Origin: Polydactylus sextarius
Lineage: Eukaryota > Chordata > Actinopteri > Polynemidae
DNA: 64,000 nucleotides
Direction of reading: 5' to 3'
Assembly (NCBI GenBank): GCA_016801845.1
Contig: CM028922.1
Coordinates: 10,317,001-10,381,000 of the forward strand
Part shown: one piece after another, positions 1-47,473 of the stretch
Layout: every line of letters starts with the position of its first letter
Position numbering within the stretch: position 1 is the stretch's first letter
The notes under the pieces: generated by a model
What the model was told of the DNA's origin: nothing
The model's input: only the letters and a program-made list of their open reading frames with translations
Databases searched by the model: none
Translations under genes and position numbers: made by a program

Positions 1-6
1 TTTCAG

Positions 7-1343
<1,337 letters not shown>

Positions 1344-1804
1344 GCCGTCCTTGGATTTTTCTTTCTTTTTTTTTTTTCCTCTTTCGGGCCATTCATGTTT
1401 CTTCCTTTCCTTTTTTTTTTTTTTTTTTTCCTCCTTCCTCCTGTAAGAATGCCTGTAAGAACTCCTGTAAGAACTTTTATTATTATTATTTCTAACAGAG
1501 AGCTTCCTGCTGGTCGCAGGTAATGAAATTCAGTGAAGAGACGCATCAACTGATGTGGTGGCGGTCGCCTCCTCCTCCTCCTCTTCTTCTTCTTCTCTAC
1601 CACGTCACATATTTTCTCATCTCTGCCAGATTTCATGGTCTCGTACGGAAAACGACTTTTGTGTAGACTCTACATCGACGCTCTGGTGCTTTAGTGTTTT
1701 TTTTTTTTTTTTTTTTACTTTTAACACCGTGTTATTAACTCCGATGTCACCGCTTCAACGCCGGGCTCCTTCACTCTTTGCTCACATCTGCTGTTGTATT
1801 GTAT

Positions 1805-1810
1805 AATAAA
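1805..1810 (+). promoter_or_regulatory. wdr5: candidate proximal poly(A) signal of wdr5
   Basis: A canonical AATAAA lies 462 bp after the wdr5 stop codon, with a T-rich stretch about 20 bases downstream. It could give a short 3'UTR isoform. Confidence 0.45.
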
Positions 1811-2566
1811 TGTAAAACGGTCATTTGGCCTTTTTTTTATATTATTTCTTTTGCCTTTTGTTTTTCTTTAACTTCCGCTGTGTAAACTGTAGCGACGTCT
1901 AAATGACTTCAATGTAAATGAGGCCACTTTGACATCAACCTTTAAGTTTAAAAAAAAAAAAAAAAAAAAAAAGTACCTAAGACCTCTTTTGTCTGTTATT
2001 TATTCACAGGGTACCATCATCACTACTTTTTTTTTTTTTTTTTTTTTTTGCTTCCCCCTTTAATATCAGTTATCATCAAATAAGCGCTGTGTGCCACACC
2101 GAGATGTATCGTCCCCCGCTTTTATTGTGAAAATACTTTCGGGCAACAACAACCAAACCAGGACCGGACCTTATTGTGAAAAAAACGCCTCAAGAGAGAG
2201 GATTGTGATGTCATACGATACGGACAGTTGCATTTCTAAAAAAAAAAAATAAAATAAAAAAAAAACTATATTTTACATTGAAATCTTTTCTCTTTAAAAA
2301 AAAAAAAAAAAAAAAAATCTTTTACTATTTTACAGTTTACCACGGTGACCAAAAGCAGTTTAATTTTGTGTTGTAGGATTTTGTACATATTACACTGTCA
2401 TGTATTGTGATTATTTTAGTTTTTTTTTTTTTTTCTTCAAAAAGTTTTGCATTATTACTATAGTTCGTAGTTCTGCACACGACGCAGCCAGCGGCCTCTG
2501 TTCTCTGTAGTGAACCTGGAGTTTTGTGGAGTATGTTTGCATTCGACAGCTAATAACCTGCAACTT

Positions 2567-2572
2567 AATAAA
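2567..2572 (+). promoter_or_regulatory. wdr5: candidate distal poly(A) signal of wdr5
   Basis: AATAAA within aacttaataaaaac is followed within 10-20 bases by a T/G-rich downstream element. I prefer it as the main wdr5 end because its downstream element is better than that at 1805. Confidence 0.55.
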
Positions 2573-4786
2573 AACAAATTTGTTTTGGGTTATTTTTTTT
2601 TATTTTTTTTTTTGTACGTTTCGTCTCGTTTCGTGAAAGGAAAAAAAAAAAAATTGGTCCCAGAGCTCCACTTTTAAGTAATTTTTTTTTTTTTTAATAA
2701 CTTTTTTTTTTCTGTCCATGAAAGAACATGAGAGAACAATCCACAAAGAACAGATGACAACATTCCACCTTCCTCCAAAATTTTTTTCCTCTTTTTTTCT
2801 TTTTTTTTTCTTTCTTTTGTTGAAAAATAGACAAAAAAAAATATAATGAAAGACATTCCCATCTTTTTTTTTTTTTTTTTTCCCCCCCACTGCAACAGGT
2901 TTTTTTTTTTTTTTTTTTTTTTACACCAAAAATGGCGAAAAAGGCAGTTACCAAGGCGCCAAAAAAAAAAAAATGTTCTCCCAACTCTTGGTTTTTGTCC
3001 AATAAGCTTTTCCAACACAACGTACACAACGAAGGCGAAGAACAGAGCACGTAAGCGAGGGATAAAATTACCTTTGTACAAAAATAGATCTTTTTCCAAG
3101 TGTTTTTTTTTTTTTTTTATTTTTTAGTTTTTTTTTTTTTTTTGTTTTATCTTGAACATTTTTACTTTTACTTACTCAACAAAGAAAGCAGTGATTGTGT
3201 CACAAGCTCAGCTTTTCCTGATTATACTTTTTGAACATACAATTGCCAAGCAACAAACAAACAAAAAAAAAAAAACACATTTGAGAATTTTTTTTTTTAA
3301 ATGAATTCTGTCTTAAAGATGTTTTTGTTTTCTCTTCAGGTCTCGTTAAAAAAAAAAAAAAAAAAAAAAAAAACTTGCTGAGAAGCTGCTTCCGGTTCTT
3401 TCTTTTTTTTTTTTTTTTTAAAGATTCGAGGTGCTGCGACGCTGCTGGTTGATTGACGAAATTTTTTTATTATTATTATTATTATAAAGTCGAGATGCAA
3501 AAAAAAAAAAAAACACCATAAAACTCTGAGTTGAACATCTGTCGCGGAGCAGTTTGGTCTGAAAAACTTGTCCCCACCCTCTCCCCCCCGCCACATTTTT
3601 TTTTTCAAATGTTGGAAATACTCAAGGAACAGATCTGTTGATATATATTTATAAATATATACACATATACATATTAACAAAATAGAGCTTTATGTTATAA
3701 AGCATTGGACGCAGGTTTATCGTTCTGTGTGGGGTCATCGCTGTCGTTATGTCCGTTTCCTGCAGGGGGCGTGAGAACCCACATCATCCACTTTTTTTTT
3801 TTTTTTTTTTTATTTTATTTATGGCTTGAGATACCTGCAGTATCCAGTCACAGTAAAATACAAATAAAGAGCAGGACACCTCGTCACACTGAAGAGAACA
3901 GGAGGAATTAAAACTTTGGGCCTTGATTTGGATTTTTGTTTTTTTCTCGTTACGGTTCGATTTGACATCTTACGAGCAGATTAAAATGTTTCATTTTCCA
4001 GAATAAAAATACTGTTTGTAAACTGAGCTCAAGCTGGCAGTCGAAAATACTGTCACCTGGATAGATGGTGATAACACAGGGCCACCTGGCTGGGAACTGA
4101 CTGAGTTATAATAATCATATTAATAATAAAAACAAGCCGATAAGCAATAGGTCAGACTGAAGTTATTGCTTTTAACAAGCACAGAAGCTGAGGTTGTGTC
4201 TGCTCCAAAAATAACATCATTGATAATAATAATAATAATAATAATAACACTGTGACAAAGTGCCGTCTTGTTGTCTGATTAAATACTTGTAGATGAAAAG
4301 GAAAAAAAAAAATTCAAGTAACGTTGCAGCGCTGCTCGTCTTCCACTAGAGGGAGCTCGCAGCTCTTAAATCTCTCTGCTACAACTCCCATCACCTCTTG
4401 TACTTTCTCTTCTCCCTTAAACCAGGACCCGCACTGACACTGAAGGTAAATGTCGAAGTGAACATACAGTATCTGACATTTCAAAGCCGCTGTCGCTCTT
4501 TTTTTTTTTTTTTTTTTTTTTTTTCATAAAGAGAAAAAAGATCACGGGACGTCTGAGGATCATCATTTCAGAGCCAGTGGTTGTATGGAGTCCTGATGTG
4601 GCACCATAAATACATTGATTTATTAACGTTAACTTTTCAATCAATAATTTGACAAATTGAGAACAAACAAAAAAAAAAACAATCATATCAAGGCGGGCCA
4701 GAAGCTGAAAACTGGCCGATAACTGCTGAACTTTTTGTTGATTGCTGGTGATGTTTTGATTGTTTTTTATTGACTAAATGGAAACA

Positions 4787-5471
4787 TTAAAGGAGCAGTA
4801 TGTAAGATTATTATGGTAATGTAGTAATCATAAAATGATCCTAATACGTCACCAGAGATTAAAGAATCCGTGTTACAGCACGCAAATCATGTTTTATTGA
4901 TGTCTCCACATCACTAAGTCAGTAGTGTTTCATCATCCAGGTTGCCAGTTACCACTGAGCTGCAGCTACAAGCATTAAGGTTTATAGATGGGTGATATTA
5001 ATAAAACTAAGAGGCCTCACTGTGTCTCTAAAAAACGTCTCAACAAAAGCAGAAACAAGACGAGGGTCTGTCTAGGACATCGTATTTGAAAGATGGCAGA
5101 TTTTCTCCTGGACTTTGTAAGATTTAACCCAGGTTGGTTAACTTGTATCACGGGGACGTTTTAAACATTTTCATTTATATTCGTTAATAAGTTGAGAAAC
5201 AAAAACAAACAGTGACTTGTGATTGTTAACATCGCGTCACGCTCAGACAGTGAGTGGCGGTAACAGTGCAAACATTAGCACGCTAATTATGAGCATTAAT
5301 TTAGACACTAGTTTGGCCAAATATGAGAACGAGAGCGTAGGACGCGTCGCTTGTCATGGTAGCTCCTTGTGGAGCTGCTTTTGAGGGATACGCCAACCGA
5401 TCTGGCAACCTCGACTCTCAGGAGATGGTATTTTGAATTTTGGCCACAATCTTACAATACTGCTCCTTTAA
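4787..5471. mobile_element. TTAA-flanked non-autonomous DNA transposon (MITE-like)
   Basis: The left end TTAAAGGAGCAGTATGTAAG and the right end (reverse complement TTAAAGGAGCAGTATTGTAA) form terminal inverted repeats of about 24 bp with one indel. Both termini carry TTAA, as expected for a piggyBac-type TTAA target duplication. The 685-bp interior has no transposase. Similar TTAAAGG...GTAAG-ended elements are common in fish genomes; the superfamily assignment is an inference from TTAA. Confidence 0.7.
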
Positions 5472-7531
5472 ACAAACTGAGATATCGTCATTACATTTTT
5501 ATTATTAATTCTTTTTTCTTTTCTTTTTTTAATGTGAAATTTGAATACAAATCTACTGAAATCTTTAAAATTTATCAATTTTAAAATAATTGATTAAAAA
5601 AAACAAAAACATTTAAGTGGCTCTCAGGACTCCATACGCTCATTTAGACCGTTACGTGATAAAACTGATGGTAAACACACAAACACTGGAGGGAAATCCT
5701 TGAACATAATTCTCTTTGAGTCCGTTTCCTCGTCTTAATCTGCCGTTTTCTAACGCGTCCTTAAAACTCCTCCGTGCTCCACTCTTCCATAAAACACTTT
5801 CAAACGAAGGCTAATAGCTGTTTGTTTTCTGTGATCAGTGGAGGCTGAATAAACCACAACATAATTACTATCAAATATCTGAATGGTGAGGGGGGGTGGT
5901 GGGGGAATAACCTACATTAGATTTCAACTCCTTTCCAGGAAATGATTACAGTGGACCCACACCTAACAAATACTTGTTTTAAAAGGAATTCAACCTTTTT
6001 TCTTCTTTTTTTTTCTTTTCCTCATCCGTACTCATACGCCCCCGCTCTGTGGACAATCTTTGGAAATGCACTCGATGCATAGTTTTGCAGCTGCTGCAGC
6101 ATTTGAGAGTGAATGAAAAAGGAGGGAAAAAAAAAAAAACAAATGAAAAATAAAAGCAGAATATGGGCATAAAGCATATTTATACATAACATGGAGGCAT
6201 TTAACATTTCAGTTCAACTTGAATGACACTTGGTTGTCCAGAGAAGTGCAGAGAGAGCGAGCGTGCGTGTTTCCGTCCCTCTGAGGTGGACCGTTAACTG
6301 GGGCCTTTTTTTTTTTGTTTGTTTGTTTTTTGTTTTGTTTTGTTTCCTGATCGGGCCGGGGCCGAGATTCCACCTCAGAGGTCGATTACATCAACATCAG
6401 CTCTCCAGTTTAGGGAACCCGACTCCACTGTCATGAGGTTAAGTGCCAAGTAACAAAAAAACAAAAACAAAACAAAAAAAAAAAAAACATAAACAAACAA
6501 ACAAATAATGGCTCTGCTGCAACAAACACGCACTTCTCCCGCTTTCTGTAATAATAATAAAAAACTGGTTAAATGAGTGTCAACAAACTGAAGGTCTGAG
6601 GGATGGAAACAGAGGTAATTGTGCATCGCTGTTAAAAAAAAAAAAACAAACAAAAACGGAAAAATAATAACGTCAATACTGTATATGGTTATAACTGTCT
6701 GTACAGGTAGATATGAGGTGTTTTGAAAAAGAAAAAAAAAAAAAAAAAAGCTAACACCCGCTGCTTTGGGCAGAGGGATTTCTGAGTGTGGAGGTGTAAA
6801 TGGTGTGCTGAAATTCACATGAAATGACGAGTGGGGAGGGTTTTTTTTTTTTTTTTTTTTTTGACGAGGGACGGAAAAGGAAAACTCAGGGACGGGGGGA
6901 GAGGTCGAGATTCAAATGTTTAAACGTAGGATGATGTGCTGGTCGACTTCAAAAACGCCTCCGCTGATGCTAATGTAGCTAATAGCTAATTTACACCAGC
7001 AGGCAGTGTTTTTTTTCTTTCTTTTTTTTCTACAAAAACTCTTAATCTCAAGGCTGATTTAGCAAACTAATGTGTGTCGTCCTCCCCACCCACTCCCCGA
7101 TGTTGCACAGTGCTAACAGAGTAAGACATGGTTGTATTTGTTGGAATTGGGCAGAGACCTGAGGTTTTTCTTTTTCTGTTTTTTTTTTTTTTTGAACACT
7201 TGCAGTCTTGTTAAAGCGACTCCCGAGAAAATAAAAAAATGAAAAAATAAAAAACAAACAAACAAACAAACAAAAAAAAAAACAGCTTAGTGCAAGACCT
7301 GATGTGTTCAGTCGAGTCAGGCAGGAACGGACGCATCTCTTCCCCCCCCCCACCCCCCCACCCGCCACCATCACCACCGTCCAAAACCCCCCCACAGTTT
7401 AGTTTCAGTCCTGAAAGACAAGAGAGGGCTCAGGTCCAAGTCTAGACAGCCCCGAGGTTCTCTTCAAGTCCACGATTGTCCCGATCACAATACTGAGTGT
7501 CCAAATATGACATCATCACCGTTTTTGTTTT

Positions 7532-7534
<3 letters not shown>

Positions 7535-7616
<82 letters not shown>
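7535..7616. repeat. (TA)n microsatellite
   Basis: An uninterrupted TA dinucleotide array of about 40 units is followed by a short CA stretch and TATATA. It lies about 540 bp beyond the rxra stop, so it is probably inside the rxra 3'UTR, where it could fold into a long self-complementary hairpin. Confidence 0.95.
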
Positions 7617-7624
<8 letters not shown>

Positions 7625-8095
7625 TATATACCTGGAAGTCTAACCATGGGTATCAAAACCTGATCATCTCTGCTTTTTTTCCTTCTTTTTTTCTCGTCAA
7701 GATGTAGGAACAGCTTCAAAAGATGAAAAACGATGGCTCAATAATGTTTCTTTAGTCCTCTTAAGTCCGTCCTCGTTTTCAGTCCGCTGGGTTGTCACTC
7801 GTGTCGTGTCGTGTGATTTCGTTTTCCATATATAGACTTTTTTTTTCTTATTTATATATTTTTACAAGGTATAAAACAGACCCACAGACATGATGATTTC
7901 ATTGTTTTTTTTTTTTTTCTGAAACACATCAAAAAGGGAGCCGAAGGGGAGAGGGGTAGAAAGAGAGAGAGAGAGGCCGTAGGGGAAATAAGGGGGGAGA
8001 GGATCTCCGTCCAAAATTGTCACATGGTTTGTCCCTTTGCTGGAGACGGGGGTTTTAAAAAGGACCCGAATCCTGATCCAGGGCTGCTGGGAGAT

Positions 8096-8142
8096 GTAGG
8101 GGAGGAGGAGGGAGGAGGAGGAGAAGAGGAGGGCAGGGAGGG
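8096..8142 (-). repeat. pyrimidine-rich tract in proximal rxra 3'UTR
   Basis: On the plus strand this is almost pure purine (GGAGGAGGAGGGAGGAGG and so on). In the rxra transcript it becomes a C/U-rich run beginning about 20 bases after the stop codon. Such runs are typical binding sites for poly(C)- and PTB-type proteins; any such role here is inference. Confidence 0.7.
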
Positions 8143-8159
8143 ATCAACCCTCTACGCTA

Positions 8160-43250
<35,091 letters not shown>

Positions 43251-46200
43251 CTGTTCCCGAGACGAAAGAAAAATAAAAAGAAGGACATTAGAATGACAGT
43301 GTTCTGATTATTGTAAGAGACAAAAACGACAACAAGCCCAAACATTGTAATTTCAAAAAATGAACACAATCTTCATTGTTTGATTAATTTTCAGCAAAGT
43401 GTGAAAACAGCTGTTGAATGTGAGCCCAGTGCAGGGAAATTGACAAGTCAGAAAAAGAACAGGACCAAAAAAAAAATAAATAAAATGCTCGAGACAATTA
43501 AATCCAACAATAGCTATTGTGGAAAAGAAATAAAAACATAACACTAGAATCAACAGAGGTTTACTATCTCTGCACAGTAGAGTGGATCTATCCGTCAAAC
43601 TGAAGAGTTAACCTCTTCACGGGTGCTTCCCTTGGGGATGAATGAGGACAGGATGTATATATATAATGCATGTGCTTGATGAGTGGGGTAGATAGCCCCG
43701 GAGTGACCGCGTCTCACCAGAAATCACAATTTTATGCAGCTAAAACTGCAACAGCAAATCCTATTGTAGGGGAAACATAACCGCTGCCTGTTCCAAAGCA
43801 ATGTATGGTGGACGTGGTGGAAAGTGCAGCGTCACTACATTTGGATATTCAGCACCAAGATATTTAAAACTTTCAACTAATCGTTTTGACACTGATACAA
43901 AACATGTTCTGGCTGCAAAAATATCTTCCGTAAGGTGTTTTCTATTGCAGTTTAGTTGTATAGAAACATCACTTCTAGGAGACAACCGTTGCCAGGAGAG
44001 CGTTGAACCAAAGCCGAGAGGGAAACTTGTAGCGAGATCGACATCAGACAGCGATAAGAATATACTCATACGTATACGAGCTCCTGTTTTTTTTTTTTCT
44101 CTCTGTCCTCTCCCACTTACACTTAGTCCCAATCTTGTACGCTGGCAGGCTATCTTCCCATCAGCTGTCATCGCGGAGGATATGGGACAGACAGGAGTGT
44201 GAGTAAAAGAAAGAGGATACTGTGGTGTGTCACTGAGAATTTGGCAACAGAGTCGAACGTGCACTGATAACAACTCCCTCCCTCCCCGTCCTGCCTTTCA
44301 ACGCCGCCTTTCATTCCCTCGTACCGCTTCATTTTATGGTCACGTCTGTCTTTGCCGTTATCCGCCTTCTCTCTCTCCGTCCCTCCGCCGCTTCTGTCTA
44401 ATCTCTACATCGCTGAGGAGCCATCCCACATTCTGCGCTTTTTTTTTTCTTTCCCCAGAATATTTCCCTTATCAGTGTCTTATGTCTAACTGATAGGTCC
44501 TCTGAGACAATGTCAGGATTTGGGGGGTACACTTTAAAGAAATTTGCAACCATTTTGAAAGATAATGAAGTAAAAATATGTTCACATCTGGAAATTTGCT
44601 GCTTTTCTGTGTTTTACATTAAAGTAAAACTGAATTAATTTTTTTTTTTTTTTGGCATATTAGACTGACAACGTCATTAATCAAGAAAATAAACGTCAGT
44701 ATTTTTTAGTTAGAAGCTTTTTCCAACTTTCACAAATGTTTAATAAACCCTTTTTAAAATTCCATCCAGACCATCACAGAATAATTAATTCACAACACCC
44801 AGGCCTGCAGCAGATATAAGACAGCTTAAGGTCACCCCCCGTCAGTCTGTTGTCCTAACATACCCTCTCTTTTATACCCTGTCCTATTTTGACACCACAA
44901 CTCTGCTCTCTCTCTCTCTCTATCTGCAGCGGGGACATGGACTTGTTATGTAATAAGTGAGTGTGGCTTGTCTATCACACACACTCCCACGTTTCATAAG
45001 TGACCAGGTTCCTCTGTTTCCACATGTGGGATTAAAGTGACGGATGGCTCAATTAGTTGTCAGTCGAAAGTTAAGAGTTAGTTTTCCTGGAGTGCCTTGC
45101 CTCAGTCCCATCTGAGTTTACAGGAGTTTTTAAGGAGTTGTTTTGTTTTTACTGTTTTTTTTTTTTTCAGTGGAAGTGTGACTGTGTGTGGTTCCTTGGA
45201 AACGTGTGTCCCTGCTGTGAAATCTTGTGAATTCGGGAGAAAAAAAAAAAAGGGGGGGGGGGAGAATCTTTGCATCTTTCCTCCTGCATCAGCAATCCTC
45301 AGAGCAACAACCTAAGCTGCCGGCTGAGCCAAGCCAAACACTTCCTGCACATCCTGCTTGCCTCACGAGCACTTCCTGTGTGAGCGCGCACAAACACACA
45401 CATGCACACACTTATACACACATGGCCCCCATCCTTTTGAAAACAAACACACATCCGTCTTAATAAAGGGCTAACAACGGCTCTGCATCTAGCTGCATTA
45501 GTTCTGTATTTAATCCTCTGACTGATACCCCTTGAGCTTATATCCTTGTGATTACATTTTTTTTTCCTAAAATGCGCCCACAAACTTAATTCCTGTAAAA
45601 AAAGAAAAAAAAATTAAATAAATACATAAACGCTCTCTCTGAGCCAGCAATTCCCATAACCCTTCTCCAATTGGGTTTTAATTCAGGCAGATAAAGCAAG
45701 CTGTGGTATTACGGCTGCCAATCTGCCATTGTAGGTCTCAGCAGGGGGGAGGATGGAGGGAGGGGTGGGGGGGCTCAGCTGACAGAGTCCCAGCAAGGCC
45801 CCACCTCGAGGGAGTTGACAGAGACAGGCTGGGAGGTAGATCAGCCTGTTTCTCTCACTCATTCATTCCTTATGTCTCTTTCGCTTCCACTTATTTGGAG
45901 AAGAAGAACAACCAGAGCAGAACATAAACTGAAAAATCTCCCAGAAATCTTCTGTGATGTTCTTTTTTCCAGATGACCATGAAGCAAGCGGTGTATCCAC
46001 ATGGTCATATTATATTGTATGTGAGCGGTCTTACTAAAAGTGAACACTCCCATAACATATACATGTATCACAGCAAACCGTGTGTGTGTGTGTTTGCACA
46101 TCTCTGTGTGTATGTTTATTCTTGTTGGAGTTGAGTTGCCAGTGTAGGATTACAGCAGGATGAAAAGGACTCTGTCCTAATCCTCCCCGGAGAGGAGGAG

Positions 46201-47442
46201 GAGAAGTAAGGAGAGGAGAAATGCAAAGATTGTACATGGAGGGAGGAGAAGAGAGGAGGAAAAAGGTTAAGGAGAAGACACGGTGGGCAAGGACAAGCTG
46301 GACAACGTATGAAAAAGACAAAGAGAAGGGAAAAGAAAATAAGGGAAAGTTGTGTTACACAGAAGCTCCTGCTTGTATTTCTTCAAATACCCACTTTCAA
46401 TTCAACCTGTTGAACTGGAAAATGAAAAAAAGTTTGACAAGCAGTTTTGGGAAAACACTACAAGTGCCAGCGAGCAGCCGTTTGTGCTACCTAAAAGAGA
46501 TTAGATAAGAGTGTGTATAGGAAGGGCAAAAGAGAGAAAAGGCATGAGTGGAGGCACGGAGTGGAGAGTGGCAGGTGTCCAGTGCTTTAGAGAGTTGTTG
46601 TTTGCAGCCTCTGCCTGTGTCTATTGGCCTGGATGGTTGGGCACACAAAAGCACAACTGACAGCTACAAATAAGCAAATTAGGGCCAATCTTACTGGCAA
46701 CTGTAGACAGAGTACTTCACTTATCACTTCAGTGCAGCACACAAGCATCTCCTATTTCTAAACAATGCTTCCCATCTCACTCTCCCCTTATTTTCTTTCT
46801 CTTTTCTCTTTTTTTTTTTTACCCTTTTGCCCTGACGTCGGTTGCGATTACAAGCAGAAAATTTTCCAATTTGCATCCCGGGCGTTGCGGCTTCATGAGC
46901 TTAGAATTACAATAAATGGATGATTGAGATCATTGTCGTTTCCGTCATCGTTGGAGAAGTGACGGGTAAGGTGTTGCTGCTTCACCAAGTATGAAACAAC
47001 CCACTGTTGTGTTTGCAGGTTTTTTTTTTTTCCCTGACAATTGATGTGTCGCGTTGTGATTGATGGTTGCCCTTTTCTTTACAGAAAGATCACGCCACCC
47101 GTCTTTGATTCATCGGCAAAAGAGGTGAAACAGCACATCCTATCCGAGTTTGTTCGGAAAGCAGAGGGAAAATTTTTTAGAGGCGACATGCCGACAACAG
47201 AACCGTGGGATTGAAAATGGTGTAACAAAGAATGAAAGAATAGAATCCACTTTTGTACTTTTCAGCTACTTGGGGGTGCGGGTCGGGCACATTAATGGAA
47301 GTTTTTGTGGATGGTTGGACATACACAGCACTGCTCCCTGAGGATAACAATAACTATATAAGTCAGACAAGTTGTTTTAGGAGAAACTGACAATCGTTTT
47401 TGTAATTTTGGTAGAAAGTCTTGCTGTAGGAAACCTAGTAGA

Positions 47443-47473
47443 GGGGTGGGGGTGGGTGGTGGTGGGGTGGGGG
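47443..47473 (+). other. G-quadruplex-prone G-rich tract
   Basis: The tract GGGGTGGGGGTGGGTGG is followed by TGGTGGGGTGGGGG. It has at least five runs of three or more G with loops of 1-7 bases, matching the standard quadruplex pattern on the plus strand. On the rxra transcript it would be C-rich. Confidence 0.8.

Larger units (their letters stand above)
1344..2590 (+). other. wdr5: wdr5 3'UTR (inferred)
   Basis: About 1.25 kb follows the stop without further coding potential. It is T- and A-rich, with many homopolymers of 10-24 bases. AATAAA occurs at 1805-1810 and again at 2567-2572; the second is followed by a T/G-rich stretch (tttgttttgggtt) of the kind that promotes cleavage. The end point is inferred from that second signal, since no transcript is available. 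Confidence 0.6.
2591..8159. other. convergent gap between wdr5 and rxra; likely contains the long rxra 3'UTR
   Basis: This is about 5.6 kb between the two 3' ends. It is full of A/T homopolymers (for example near 2866-2880, 2901-2922, 3349-3373, 4500-4524 and 6840-6862). It also carries ATT/AAT repeats at 3468-3485 and 4224-4248, a (TA)n tract at 7535-7616 and a TTAA-flanked element at 4787-5471. Vertebrate RXRA transcripts usually have a 3'UTR of several kilobases, so much of the part next to 8159 is probably transcribed on the minus strand. Several minus-strand AATAAA matches exist (for example 5498-5503 and 4893-4898), and the real end cannot be chosen from sequence alone. No coding gene is visible. 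Confidence 0.6.

Noticed and set aside
2600..3127. Lys- and Phe-rich open frames around the wdr5/rxra gap
   Set aside because: They are produced by A/T homopolymers in non-coding 3' sequence.
7507..7719. Open frames made of Tyr-Ile repeats
   Set aside because: These are translations of the (TA)n microsatellite.
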